DNA of 64,000 nt from positions 128,659,993 through 128,723,992 of the forward strand of contig CM060912.1 in the NCBI GenBank assembly GCA_030737875.1, written 5' to 3'. Made by a program: the position numbers and the translations under genes. Under the pieces are notes generated by a model. That model did not search any database. It was not told the DNA's origin and saw only the letters and a program-made list of their open reading frames with translations. Position 1 is the stretch's first letter. The number at the start of each line of letters is the position of its first letter. The DNA is from Allium sativum (lineage: Eukaryota > Streptophyta > Magnoliopsida > Asparagales > Amaryllidaceae). This document shows, in pieces, positions 32,424-45,613 of the stretch.

Positions 32424-33436
32424 TTTGGTTTACAAAGCTCAGAGAACAAGGCACATTAGAACCATACGAAAGAATTCATCAGATATTGAATTAATAATAT
32501 CCAATGAGAATGACTCATTAGAGATGGGATCAGTAGTATCCTAGAACGAGTGTGAAGAGTATATTTTTTTTAAATGAAACGAATTTTGTTTTGAAAATTC
32601 AAAATCAATTATTCGTATTTGATTATTTATTTCATATTGATTAGGACAATCCAATATATAAAGATTTTGTGTATACGTCTGATCCGCGTGTATTCAAAGT
32701 TTTAATATACTGGATAGATATAGAATCACACTCTAGGCGCCCGGAGATGATTCTGATGATAGTTCGAACATCATCAGAATTGGTATTCGAGTTTCAAAGG
32801 TGTGGTATTTATATATTTTTCCTATTGACTGGTGTGAGAACCAAAATTAGATAGGGCTTATTGTTGTGATTTGGCACCAAAAATCTGATTTTTTGACTAT
32901 ATAACAAAATTATGCGTTTGAAATGAAAATCAAATAATTGATCGATGATTGTGTTGTTTGATTATTGGTTGATTAATTGAAATGTTGAACCTTTAACCAA
33001 ATTGAACCAAATATTGAATTGTATTGAAAATTGGTTGCATTTGCTTGCATATGCATGTACTTACATTGAACAGGTCATAGCAAAGAGGCTAGAGCAGAAG
33101 AATAAAATTGTTTGCCCGACAAATAGGTACATGTTTACCATAATTTACTATTTTGTTTGGGTGATGATGATTTTATGAGTCGCTTGGCTTTTTCGTTTTC
33201 TTTTTTAGATCAGAAGGCCTGTATGGCAATTTCGGGATTTTCCCGTGCTCCCGGTGCAAGGGAGGTTATGGCGAAATTTTTCGAAAATTTAGGGTGTTAG
33301 CCAAATTTTTGAAAAATTTGAAAAGTTCTTAGAAACTGAAAAGTTGAAGAACTTAAGCCGTAATCAAAACACTGGAAGTTGAGTTGGTTTGTGAAACAAC
33401 TTTGGGCTTTGTTCCTTTTCGGGGATGAAAAGTTTT

Positions 33437-33449
33437 AAGTGGGGGAGAT
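33437..33449 (+). other. Polypurine tract of element C
   Basis: AAGTGGGGGAGAT, directly before TGTAATAACC of the 3' LTR; upstream GGGGATGAAAAGTTTT resembles the phrase before the tracts of A, B and E. Confidence 0.9.
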
Positions 33450-36400
33450 TGTAATAACCAGGAAAATCTGGGCCAATTTAAATTTTTTATTTTGGCCAAT
33501 TTAGTGAATTTTGATTATTTAAAATGAATTGTTTTAAATAATATCGACGAGAAATTTATTTTGAATAGAATTCGAACGTATATATTATATAGTTCATCGT
33601 TAGAATATAAATAATTATTTATATTTATAAAAGGAATTGAAAATGGCGCGGTAGTTCGATAATTCGATTTCAAACTTCAAATGAACTTACCGAATGCAAA
33701 ACAATCCGGATTTTTGTGAAACCAAAAATAATAGAATCTAATAGAGAATATCTTTCCAACGGATCCGAAAAATCAAAATTTCATAGCGGGAATAAAAAGT
33801 TATGTCCAGTTGAAATTTCTGAATAGTCGCTATGGAATTCGGGCCCTTAAAAATAGCAATTTTGCAAACGACCTCGGATTTCGACGAAACCACTTTTGTT
33901 GGATCCGGGATGTAAGGTTATTGCTAGATTCAAAATTTCATAATTTTTCGAATCAATATTTGAGCGTGGCAAAGGAAAACGTGTTTGACTAGTTTCAGTT
34001 GATTTTAATCGACTGGAAAATGGCCATTTTTCCAATGGTCTCGGAATTCAACGAAACTAGTTTTGTTAGGACCGTATCGTCAATACGAAGTTAGAAATAT
34101 ATTTTTTTAGAATTTATAGAGATAGTATGTGGCCCCGGTAATTTAAAATGTACGTTAAAATAAATATTGACTGTTCTATTTATTTCTATTTTAAATTTGA
34201 TAGAAACTGATCGAAACGGTCGAATTGGCTCACGATACATATCCCACTGTGTTCGGAATGGGGGTAATTAGCTAAGGACGACAGTCGTTGGGTCTCGTTT
34301 CGAGTCTGAATAAAAAGTCAACTTTTTAATGAGAAATTAAATTAAATAAATAAATATATAAAACCCCCTTTACCCTCTCTTCCCCATTCCACATCAGATC
34401 TGAAATCGAATAAAAAAAAAGCGAACGAAGTCGCGACGAGGGGGAAGCAGCTCCAGCCACCACCGACAACGGCATCTCCCCCCTCTGATGATTTCTCCCC
34501 TCCTCCCTTCAACGCGCGTCAAACCCCAGGGAACCTCGCAAGGAAATCGAGATCGTGCAGACCCCTAAAGCCACCACCACGACGGAAAGTGCCACCGCCT
34601 GTGCTGCCCCAGTACCCCGCCTCTGACCGACGAACTCCACCACCTGCGATGGCGTGGACAGACCCCCCCCTTTTTTCCTTCTTCGCTGAGAAAAACCCTG
34701 TAAGTTTTTTTATTTCTATTTTATTTTAATTTTAATTTATTTTATTTTATTTTTAATTCTCTTTTCAGCATTTATTTTAACATCGATAAGAAATGATTTT
34801 ATAGTAAAAGGATTAGATTTTCTTTTTCTTAGATAAAGATTATATATTTTTTTATTTTATTTTTAGGGAAAGATATTATTTTTATTTAGGTAAGGAACGA
34901 TCTTTAAAAAGGAATGATCTTTAGAAAGGAAAGATTATATTTTTATTTAAGTAAAAATAAGATTTTTATAAAAAAATATACATATGTTTTGAAAGTTGGA
35001 AAATATACATGGTTTTGAAAGGAAATAAATAAATAAATAAATAAACATTGTTTTGCAAGGTAAAAATATAATTTTTATATAGAGGGTGACGCTAATAAAA
35101 ATACGATTTTTATTATATATGCAACACTATAAAAATGAGATTTTTATAATATGAGAGGCGATAAAAATTCGATTTTTTTTTCATATATGAAGTAGCGATA
35201 AAAAAAATTCGATTTTTTTTATATTGAATAGCGAAGTAAAAATTCGATTTTTTTTATATTGAATAGCGAAGTAAAAATTCGATTTTTATATAATGAATAG
35301 CGTAGTAAAAATTCGATTTTTAATTCGATTTTTATATATTGAATAGCGAAGTAAAAATTCGATTTTTATATATTGAATAGCGAAGTAAAAATTCGATTTT
35401 TATATATTGAATAGCGAAGTAAAAATTCGATTTTTATATAGGTAGTGAATACGGATGAAGAAAGTGACAAGAGGCAAGAACGGCGAAGATTTCTACCTAA
35501 GAAGAATAGTGGGATTGGATTGGCTAATCAGTGAGAACTTCTCACCTTTTAATTTTATTTTTCTAGTTGAAATATATACTAGGATGCAGACGGTGTTTAG
35601 TAGCACCCGACACCCGTCGTCCACAGACCATGGACGGCTTGTATGCTTGTTTGTTTGATTTTGATGTGTAGTTGATTGTGTGATGTGATGTGAAATGAAA
35701 TAAAATATTTATATAGTTAAAAATATTTTATAGTTAAAAATAGTATTTTTAACGTATATATGAAAGGAAATAAAAATAAATAAATCGGACGATTTGTTTA
35801 TATACACACATTTGACTGATATTGATTGGGCCGATAAATTTTACACATCGCCCAACTACACAAATAAAATCTGTGTTTGATGGTTTGAAAACCCCACACG
35901 GGTATTGGGATGATATATGACATACACTAATCCTAATAGTTAGTTGTATGTCGATCGATTGATTGACAGACTGTTATGAGCGTTAAATATTTATATTTGA
36001 TGCTTATACAGTGTAGAATGCACTTTGGATGATGGTTGATTATTCATCGTTGTTATTGTATACATGTATTGTAGAAAATCCATATAATTAACATTATATG
36101 GTAATTGATTGGGCCTCATTCCAATATTCGAACAGAAATATTTGAAAATAGAAATATTTGAAATAGAATATTTGAAAATAGAAATATTTGAAAATAGAAA
36201 TATTTGAAATAGAATATTGGAAAATAGATATATATGAAGCCGTGTTGATTTGATTGACGCCATTTTGACGTGAACGACATTTATATCGATTTTATTCATT
36301 TTATAACGAATATCGAAAGTGATTTCAAAATCTGATATTTTGAAAAGAATTGAAATTCGAATTGAAATTGAATATAAATGATTTTGATTTGAAATTGAAT

Positions 36401-39400
36401 ATAAATGATTTTGATTTGAAATTGAATATAAATGAATTCGAATTGAAATTGAATATAAATGAATTCGAATTTAAATTGAATATAAATGAATTCGAATTGA
36501 AATTGAATATAAATGAATTCGAATTGAAATTTAATATAAATGAATTCGAATTGAAATTGAATATAAATGAATTCGAATTGAAATTGAATATAAATGAATT
36601 CGAATTGGAATTGAATATAAATGAATTCAAACTGGAATTGAATAGAAATGAATTCGAATTGAAATTGAATAGAAATGAATTCGAATTTAAATTGAATTGA
36701 ATTGAAAACGAACTAAAATCAATTAGAAATCAATTTGAACTGAAATCGATTTGAAATGAATTTAAAACGAATTTATATTGGAATATTCAATTTTGATTTG
36801 AAATTGAATATGAAGTTGAAACCATTTTGAAAATGAATTTAAAACGATTTATAAAGCACGTTTTGAATTGAAATCGACGAAGTATATATTATATATATTA
36901 TATATAATATAAATGGCCTGAATAGAACGCGCTGCGCCACGGCAGTTCGCGAATTTCAACCATTAACTTCGAACGAATATTACAGGAGATCCGACCGTCG
37001 GATTCTCCTAAAACCGGAACCGTTGGGTTCGTATCGAAAAGAGCTTTCTAACGAATATTAGAAATTAGAAATATAACGGTTGGATTTGGAATTATGTCCA
37101 AATAAAATTTGGAAAAGGTCGCTGTAAGTGCAGTTCGATGGCCATTGATGGAAATCGACTGTACGGGCCTTAATAAAATTATTAAAAATAGTAATAATTT
37201 GTATAAAATCATAAGAAATGATTTAGAAAGAATTGGGATGAAAAAGTCCATATTTGAAAAGATAAAAATAGATTTTTATCGAAATGAACTAGTTTTGAAC
37301 TAGAATTACAGTTCTATTTATTTTTAAATAAATAAATTGAATTGAAAAAGGGTTTTAAAAATAACCAAAATTTCCAATAATTATATTGGAATGGATTTGA
37401 ATCGAAATTGTCTTCGGAATATTTCGATGTTGGATTTCGTGATGATACAGATATTGTTATGGGAATTTGAAAGATATATTTATATCGTTATTTCCAATAC
37501 GATATTTTTTGATCGTAGAATTTGATATTGAATATAAGCCGGTATATTTTCTATTCAGAGCCTTGTATTTAATATCGAATGTGATTTGGATTTGTCGTGA
37601 ACGGTATCTTCAATAATACTGTTCTTAGACCCAAAAGAGTTAAGAAAATTTAGAAACTAACTGGAGATTAGTTGAGTTGAATGGTTTATGGGGTATTGAT
37701 CTGATGTTGGTTTCGGCCTTCGGGGTTAATACTTAGGGAACTGCTCACTTGCTAATTCACGGTTAGGGGCTGAATGAAATGTGATGTGATTTTGGGTTTA
37801 TCGTGAACCGTGTTTTAAATGACACTGATTCTTTAACCCAGTCACAGATTAAAACTAAGTGGAGTTTTAATGAATCTTTAATTAGATTGAAAAAATCGAG
37901 AATGGAGTATCACCAGTTTTGCTCCAGGCGATAGTTAAATCTTTAATTAGGTTTGAACGTGAAATGGTAATTGAATTTACCGATAACACTGAGGTGTTAG
38001 ATATGAAGTATTACCAGTTTTACTTCATGGGATGAATAGGTTGGAATTGGGAAATAAAATAAATGATTACTTCGATAAGGTTCGCTAATCCCGACTAGTT
38101 TGAATTGATATTCAAAAGAAGATTAAAGAATAAATTCAAGGAATTTATCTTTGATAAAATTAATGGGAACCTTTCCCTATGTATGTAAAATTTAGAAACT
38201 AACTGTCGGCTAGCTAAGAAGAACGGTTTTCTGGATATTGATCTGATGTTGGTTTCGGCCTTCGGGGTTAATATTTGCGGAATTATTCTCTTGATTAATA
38301 TACGGTTAGTGACTGATGAATTGGAATGAGGCGTATGTTGTGTTTGTGTAACACTTATTTAAAATATACGCGAGTTATTCGGAAAGACCGGGTTTATCCC
38401 ATTCTGAATAACTGATACGACGATAAGTCGAAGATGAAGACGGTGGTCGAAGACCGGAGGTCTTCACATCGTTTGAGTGATTACTGATGATCTTGATTGG
38501 GATGTACATCCAAGAAGATGGAAACAGTTGGTGATCGTCCAGACGTACTTGGAGATCGATGGATATGCGGGGTACTAGGTGCCTCCGGTTTCGTTCAGAC
38601 CCAGAATGAACTTGTAAATGAACTGTGTGTCTGACATTGGATTTTAGTCCGTGTGATTGATTTCTATTACATATATATCTGTTTGGCGGTGGAGAATTCA
38701 TTATCTTGCTTAACGCCCTTCTCTAAGACGTACGAGCTCAGGGGTTATATATTGATGGATATCAAATGCATGGAGTGAATTGCCTGTGTGGCATGCCTAA
38801 GTGGCAATTGATCGAGGCTTCTGTTGAAAAGCAAAGTCTTGTGGTGATGATCAAAGCATAGCCTGTGTGGCACAGCTTTGTGTAACGTGAATTCGCGAGC
38901 CTCGCACCCCGGTTGTGAACCAAAAACGGGAAAGGACCTCAGGGAGGGCATGCGTTTCTTTCTAGCTAGGGTGGTGTCAGTGACCTACTAGCCCTGACAT
39001 TTATATACTTTTCACCTGTGTGGTTGTTGCTGTTGCGAGGCGCCTCGGTTAGATCGGACGATCCGGGTCCGATGGAGCCATTCGTTGGCTCATTTACGCC
39101 CCAAAGGGCGGGGAAACGCAGTGTTCAGGCATTTTAATCCACATCGGTGGACCGGCCCTGTCACTCCAAGGTCACTCGAGCTCTGACCTGAGGCTCGGGC
39201 TAGAGAGTCTCGAATCGGTTGAGGACTATCTTTTGCCTCGGTTCATAGATGGAAATCCAACTTCCAAATACGTGACATTTGCGGTTTTATTTGTAGAGCC
39301 TAGTATGGCGACATAGTGGGATGGGGCGCTTATGCCGCCTATGATTGATACTTATGATTTGAAGTTGTTTTATACACTATGCACTTATGATAGTATCAAA

Positions 39401-40025
39401 TGATTTGTTTTAAACGTATCAAGCATTCTTAGCTATTATAAGGTAAAAACCCTATCCTCCGGCTTGCGTTGCATTGTGTGATGGGACCTGGGTCTTATAA
39501 TAGCTTCATTTTTCCTTATTTAGCATTGCGCTGTTTGTTTTATGCACTGGTATTCTTGGGAGGAAACCCGTTCCGTGTTATACGGCGTGGTCCCTTGATT
39601 TACCTAACTTTAAAAATAAAGATTAATAGCTGTTTTAGTTCTCACACCAGTCACATGACTGACCTGGAGTTTATTGTTTTAACCTAAACTCTGGGTGCCC
39701 TTATTTTGACACGGGCAACTAGTAGTTTTGGTTTTGCAGATTTATATTCACAGGATCCTGGTTTACAGCTGGAACGATATCCGGAAAGCTTTGTATCCGT
39801 ATATCTTCTTCTAGTTGTGTATTGTATTATTTTCCGCTGCAATGTATTTAAATGTAGTTTAAATCTCTGATATTTCTATGTAATATTCATTTATACTCTG
39901 TACATTCTTATATTCTGATGGAATTGTTGTAATATACAATGAAATGTTCTTCCGTATGCGTTTTTCTGTGTGTTGTTCTCGAACTATCCGCACTTTCCTC
40001 ACCGGGGAAGTTACGGGTTTTCACA
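33450..40025 (+). repeat. 3' LTR of element C (6.58 kb)
   Basis: Copy of the 5' LTR; contains 35160-35440 and 36350-36706 minisatellites, motif copies at 37690 and 38236, hairpin at 39648-39661, and the terminus TTTTCACA. Confidence 0.95.
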
Positions 40026-40030
40026 CTTGG
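40026..40030. repeat. Target site duplication of element C (right)
   Basis: CTTGG, matching 25852-25856. Confidence 0.93.
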
Positions 40031-41310
40031 AATAATTAGGATGTTGGCCAAATAATTTAAAGTGGGGTGACACATTGTTTAGAGTTGGCGTGGAAAGTCG
40101 ATTAATTAAGTAAACAGCTGTTGAGCAAGCATTTGTCCAATATTCAAGGGGCATTTTAGCATGAGTTAGGAGTGATAGAAATGTCTTAACAGTGTATCGA
40201 TGTCGTCGCTCTGAATAGCACTTGTGTTGAGGGGTGTGGGGTGGAGTTGTGAGATAAGAAATTCTATCGATGGACAAGTAGTTACGTAGGCTTTCATAAT
40301 CACCACTATTGTCCGAGTAGAGAGATTTGAGAGGCAGTTGAAAGTATTTCTCAATTAGAGATTTATATCGAATGAATACATGTTTTGCATTTAATTTTCG
40401 TTTCAAATTATACAACCAAATATATTTAGAAAAATGATCAACAAAATAGGGTAATATTTAAAGCCATCATGAGAGTAAATTGGTGATGTCCAAATATCAG
40501 AATAAACATGCTCAATTGGGGCAATAGACATAATAGAGGAAGTAGAAAAAGGAAGTTTATGAGTTTTATTGCAAGCATATGAATTGAAATCTAAAGTGGA
40601 GATACTAGGAACATGAAATTTATTTTTGGAAACAATTTGGCTAAAAACATTATGAGACGGATGCCCTAAACGATGATACCAATCAAGTGAACTAGTTGTG
40701 CTTGCGTAGACTGTAGGGGTTGTGGATTTGAGCTTATAAATGCCTGCTGCTACCAACCCCTGAAATGGAGATTTCCCCATTTTGAGATCCTTCACATGAC
40801 AAAAGGTGGAAGAAAAGACAATTGAGATATTGTTATCATGACAATGTTGAGAAACAAAAATTATATTTTTAGACATGGCAAGAACAACTAAGACATTATT
40901 TAGTTTGAGTGTTGATAGAAAACAAGAACCATCGTGAGTGATTTGATGGCCCTTGCCATCACCGACGATCCACTCTACAGTTCCATCATAAGGAGCATAG
41001 AGGGATAGATTGTTCAGGTCTTTCATGACGTGGTGGGAAGCACCACTATCGAGAAGCCATGTTGAAGAGGATGAAGAGGCAGAGGGATTTTCGATGTTTG
41101 CTTGAGGTTTTGGTGTGAACTGGTTTAACGGAGGTTGAGAATTTGAAGCAAGAGGAATGTCATTAGGAAACATTTTCTTAAATAAAGGACAATGAGCCAT
41201 CACATGTCCTTGTTCTCGGCACCGTTGACAGTTGCCTTGAAAAGTTTAGAGCTTAGTGGGATCATTTCCATTAGGAATCTGATAGGATGAAGTTTGGTTA
41301 ATGAGATACA
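40031..41310 (-). pseudogene. Copia gag-pol relic, part 1 (knuckle to integrase)
   Basis: Minus-strand Ty1/copia polyprotein. From the right: end of gag with CCHC knuckle (CQRCREQGHVMAHC, about 41190-41230); protease with LLDSGASHHV (about 41025-41055); GAG-pre-integrase DWYHRLGHPS (about 40655-40690); integrase with VYSDIW, YSDNSGDYES and SERRHR (the D, D, E positions). It is broken by a stop upstream of the knuckle and a frameshift near 40450 within the segment FVDHFSKYIW. It ends at PNYSK, where element C inserted; the sequence resumes at 25856. N-terminal gag, reverse transcriptase and RNase H are missing, so this is an old fragment. Confidence 0.9.
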
Positions 41311-41324
41311 TTGAACAAGAGGGA

Positions 41325-41765
41325 GTTGAAGGATACTTATCCATTCAGTGACCACAAATATATATAGTTGCAAGATATCATGCATCATAAGTACTGCTGC
41401 AGTTATGAAATAAATCATAACGATATTTACATCATTTCCTCATATTATGGCATATCATTTATATGTACTGCTACAGTTATGGAATAATATCATACTAATA
41501 TTTATATTATTTCCTTATATTATGGCACATTTATATGTACCACTACTGTTATGGAATAACATCATAGTGATATTTACATTATTCCCTCATATTATGGAAT
41601 ACCAATTATATGTACTACTACAGTTATGGAATAATATCATAATGATATTTATATTATTTCCTCATATTATAACATATAATTTATATGTACTTCAACAGTT
41701 ATGGAATAATATCATAATGATATTTATACTATTTCCTCATATTATGGCAAATCATATTGTTAACA
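41325..41765. repeat. 75-bp minisatellite, right copy (about 5 units)
   Basis: Units of TGTACTGCTACAGTTATGGA, ATAATATCATAATGATATTT, ATATTATTTCCTCATATTATGGC. A same-orientation copy with the same lead-in flanks the other end of the copia relic (25340-25535). The 118-codon frame across it (repeats of LQLWNNII) is a by-product of the repeat. Confidence 0.9.
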
Positions 41766-41820
41766 TAAAAAATATGCACAACACCCAAAGAATGAATTTG
41801 TAGAGATGTAAATGAAGATA

Positions 41821-42340
41821 GATAAATGGAAAATGCAAAAAAGAGCGATCACACATAGATTTATAATGGCTCGGCGTTAACAAACCAATGTCCACTTTAT
41901 AATTCTTCTTATATCAAATAATCTACTATAGTCGAATAGTTACAATGGTGATATAATCAAAGAAGAAAGATAAAAATCCAAAAGTCCCCTCTTCTAAGTC
42001 CAAAAAGTGTATTTATAGATGATTCAGTGCTTGTGTTAGCTGGGATACGTGCCATTCGATCCTAGTTAATCGGAGAACATGAAGAAACGCTCTAGTCCTC
42101 AAGAATCGACATGATTTGAATAGGTATTGACAAGTGGCAATTGACCCAGTCTATTAGGATGGCTTGGAATGATCAATACTGAACGTGAGCTATTCTTTGG
42201 GTTGATATATTGCTTTAGACTAGATCTAATCCTGACTCCGTCGGTTTTACCGTTGCGGGTTTTGGCTTGGGCTTCTTTGATACGTCCGATGAGCCTCATG
42301 GATTTTGCCAAAAGGCCCATCAACACATATGCAGGGATTA
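41821..42340 (-). other. Copia-type LTR-like segment (minus)
   Basis: Read on the minus strand there is a TATAAATA box (42010-42017) and, about 110-170 bases later, GTGGACATTGGTTTGTTAAC followed by GCCGAGCCATTATAAATC, the arrangement seen at the R/U5 of many plant copia LTRs. It may be the 5' LTR of the adjoining copia relic. I cannot define TG/CA ends. The part 42047-42328 recurs at 55477-55766. Confidence 0.42.
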
Positions 42341-42926
42341 CCTTAGAATATATCAGGCCTTATCAGAAAAATCTATCAATTTGTTAACCATTTTGTAATT
42401 TATGCATAATTTGATATTTTTTGTATCTTAAAAGACGATGATTCCATTAGAGATCCCTTTTCCACAAGAAAAATTGAAGTTTTGACGAGAATGTGGTGCT
42501 GAGAACTAATTGTTCGGGCCAATGAAGAAATTTAACATGAATTTTCCACAAAATATACAGATAATCAAACATTCTTGCATAACCGAATAATGGTGGATGT
42601 ACAAGTTTTTGTTTTCTTCGTTTTTTTTTTGGCATGGCCGGCTGGTTTTTATAGTGGATCGGCCACTTAATTATTAATATAATAATTGAGTATATCTAAT
42701 CAGGTGATACAAAAAGTTTGCATCAGCTAAGAGATGCTCGACTCCACGCAGGGAGTACGAATAAGCCAACTGAATTACACAACCAATACATATTGTTACA
42801 CGACTCAAAATAAGGACTTTACTATTTACTAGATGTCCAACAAAGAAACATTGCTATTGAAATTTTCATTCACTTCCCAAAAGCCCATAGCTAAACGAAG
42901 TTGAGCTGAAGGCTACACATCCTACT
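42341..42926. other. Non-coding stretch downstream of DUF4283 relic
   Basis: On the minus strand this follows the DUF4283 stop. No polyadenylation or LINE ORF2 signal is recognisable; a T10 run occurs near 42621. Function unknown. Confidence 0.4.
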
Positions 42927-43729
42927 CTAAGTAAGAGGAGTGGAGGCTTCCTTGGCCATTGGGGAGTTTGGTTCAACTACAGCTTCCGTCATTTGTGGAG
43001 GTGGCTTATAAGCAGCTGGTGGCAAGATATGCGAGTATGGGTGATCTTGTTTGGGCTTACCTTGTTTCTTATCAGAGGATGATACCGCAGAGGTGGAAGA
43101 TTCAAACTCAAGTCCTTTAATAACGTCTTTATTTTGCGAAGCTGTTTTCAAGTTTAGTTTTGGAATGGAATTTAGGAAACCAGGTTTAAAACTGAAGTTG
43201 GAGTGATTGTCAGTGCCAAATTGCACAACTGGAGAGTCAACAGAACCACCATTCCTGATCTCTTTGAATTTGTCTGCTTCATCCATTATGTTTTGAGGAA
43301 GATCATCCACTTCTTTACCTCGATCATGGTCACCCGATTTCAAGCATTGTTCAAATTCCCTTATGTCTTTTAATAAGATTTGCATGACATTAGTATTGTA
43401 CATACCTTCATTTACTTTACAACTTTGGTCCTCATTTTCAAAACTACTCACTACCTTCTTTCCCTTGTCTTTATCCTTGGGTGTTGTCTTCCTGTATGCT
43501 TCTCCTACTTGCGTGTTTTTAGTTTTTTCCTCACTCATCCCATTTAACTTCCCAACGCAGCGAACTGCGTTAATTTGGTCGGTGGCTGTTTTTTCATTGA
43601 TGGTCATAATTTCTTTATGGTTCTCAACATTGGACACACCATTTAAAACATTACCATTATGATTCACTGTTTCAACGTTCTTCCCTTCAAGTCTGTCTGC
43701 CTTATCATCTTCATCACACAGTTCACCAT
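42927..43729 (-). pseudogene. DUF4283 / LINE ORF1-like protein, C-terminal part
   Basis: Minus-strand frame, continuous with 54057 and upward once element E is removed: ...HELEDG | ELCDEDDKADRLEG..., in frame across ACCAT. It encodes a hydrophilic, low-complexity tail (acidic and lysine-rich, ending KEASTPLT at 42927). No domain is recognisable in this half. Such tails follow the DUF4283 and zinc-knuckle regions of plant LINE ORF1 proteins. Downstream there is no ORF2, so this may be a truncated LINE or a solo DUF4283 gene. It is dead because of the element E insertion and several stops upstream. Confidence 0.7.
43725..43729. repeat. Target site duplication of element E (left)
   Basis: ACCAT before TGTAACACCC; repeated at 54052-54056. 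Confidence 0.92.
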
Positions 43730-43981
43730 TGTAACACCCTGTACTTTCTGTGAACGTATAAGTAACAAATCAGAGGATAATTAATTTTAAAAATAAGAAT
43801 CAAGGGAAATGGGTTGCACCATTGCGTTCGTCTCGGAATTCTGCTTGGAAACGAGTCCGAGTTTGCAAGAATCGAAGTCCGTATGAGGGAGATATGACCC
43901 CCCGAAGTTTCAGAAATTTTCAGAATCGAAGACAGCTCGAAATTCGAATTCAAAATTCGAATTCAAACCCAGAAGCGGGCC

Positions 43982-44001
43982 GGGCAGGAAATTTCCCGCC
44001 C
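43982..44001. promoter_or_regulatory. E2F-like palindrome, LTR E (5')
   Basis: Right arm TTTCCCGCCC intact, left arm GGGCAGGAAA has one change from the perfect inverted repeat kept in the 3' LTR. Lies about 220 bp before the TATA box. Confidence 0.5.
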
Positions 44002-44011
44002 AGGACCCAGG

Positions 44012-44130
44012 TCGACTGGGGAGTCGACTGGGCAGTCGACGCCCCAGGACCCAGGTCGACTGGGCAGTCGACCCCCCAGACTTGAACTGGGCAGTCGACC
44101 TGGGGGTCGACCTCCCTGGTCGAACCTGGT
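44012..44130. repeat. GTCGAC cluster in U3 of LTR E (5')
   Basis: Multiple GTCGAC palindromes alternating as GGTCGACTGGG and CAGTCGACC, with a partly lost unit near 44082. The matching 3' LTR cluster spans 49778-49890. Confidence 0.85.
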
Positions 44131-44222
44131 GCGTGTGTGTGCGATTTTTAGGGCTGTGACGTGTTTGGACGGAACTGATGAGTTCTAGGGTTAATCTGAG
44201 GGCCTAAATGAGTTCCTACACC

Positions 44223-44230
44223 TATAAATA
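44223..44230 (+). promoter_or_regulatory. TATA box, element E 5' LTR
   Basis: TATAAATA followed by CATCCTAAGACC leader; 3' LTR copy at 49993-50000. Confidence 0.75.
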
Positions 44231-45613
44231 CATCCTAAGACCTAGCCTTCTCTACACACAATTCTATTCTGCTTCTACTCTACCTCTGTTCTAATAAAAA
44301 TAAAAATGGCGTCGCTACTCTGCTGGAATCAAAACTAGAAGCTAACCAAAATCAACCTAAGCAACTCAATTCAAATTAGAGATTAAAGCTTCTGCAACGA
44401 TTCTACAACAATTAAAGTTCTTTCTTTAATCCAACCAAGGCAAGTACAGTTATTTTCCGCTATAAACTGTAATCATAATTGTGACATGATTGTAAATCTG
44501 AATTTGAGATTGTGTATGTTCTGTTCTGATCTATTTTATTCTGTATCCCTTCTTCTTTCTGTTCTATAGCCAGGCTACAACGAGCCTGTGCCAATCTCCT
44601 AAGAGATTAACGCACGAACGCTAAAATGTTGGGACAAATAATGAATGTGGCATAATTGGACATGGCTAATCTGTTACTGATTTAAGAAAAAAGGACATAG
44701 GTTGTAAACTAGATTTAGATCTATGCATATTCTGTGAATTGGAAGAAGAGGAACCATGGTATGTTAACATGTGACTTGAGACATTGGACATAACACATAT
44801 TTTGAACTAAGATCTATTATAACTAGATTGTTGGGCATATTGTTTATATAACAATTCATGATTTGAAAGAGAATATGACTTAGGTGTGAAGATCTATGTT
44901 AAGATTTGATAACTATCAAATGTGAATAACACCTAAGTAGGAGATTTTTGAATATATGACATGCATTGACATCGATGGCTATATTTGGTATAATTTATAT
45001 GTGAATCTTTTGTACTAGGCAAGTTGAACTAAATTGGGACATGTAAATTATGACCATAATCTGTGACAAGTAAATTCAATGCCAACGTGGGGTATATGAT
45101 CATAGTGTGAATCATGACAACTATTTAAGCATGCAAACTTAGGCCAAATTTATAATTAGGCAAGATATGTTTGTGAAACTTTAAGGAATGATTAAATCTA
45201 TTATATTTGCCTAATTTGCTAGTTCTGCTATATTTGCCTAATCTGCTAGTTCTGTTATATTGCCTTTCTGTTATATTGCTTAATCTGCTAGTTCTGCTCT
45301 ACTGCCTAGTCTGCTAGATTTGTTCATCTGCCAAATCTGTCATCTGCTAAGTCTGTTGAAAATGCCAAATCTTCTAAACAAAATCTGTTGATATGCCTAA
45401 TCTGTTGTCTGCTAAATCTGCTAGTTTGCTTAATCTACTAAATCCATTTGGTCGCCTAATCTGCAAAATCTGTTATCTGCTATATCTGTTGAGTTGATAT
45501 AATTAGTCCGTTATTGGCATAATCTGAATTGGCTATAGTTATGAATAATTGACATGTATATTAGGCGTGGGTATAAATGGTAAATCATTAATTAATTGGC
45601 CGCAAAGATAAAC

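Larger units (their letters stand above)
32410..33449 (+). other. Internal region of element C (non-coding)
   Basis: 1040 bp between the LTRs. No frame longer than about 70 codons and no retroelement protein motif. A GC-containing patch at 33205-33265 (TTTTCCCGTGCTCCCGGTGC) is the only non-AT-rich part. It probably carries packaging and replication signals only. Confidence 0.85.
25857..40025 (+). mobile_element. Element C: giant-LTR non-autonomous retrotransposon
   Basis: 14169 bp: 5' LTR 25857-32409 (6553 bp), internal 32410-33449 (1040 bp), 3' LTR 33450-40025 (6576 bp), flanked by CTTGG. LTR ends are TGTAATAAC...TTTTCACA. It has a proper tRNA-iMet primer site and polypurine tract but no gag, protease, RT or integrase. 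It must have been mobilised by another element's enzymes, plausibly a Tekay-type relative given the similar ends. LARD elements are the nearest named class, but they usually have the larger share in the internal domain; here the LTRs are 93% of the element. Confidence 0.93.

Noticed and set aside
41447..41803. 118-codon repetitive frame (LQLWNNII)
   Set aside because: By-product of the 75-bp minisatellite.
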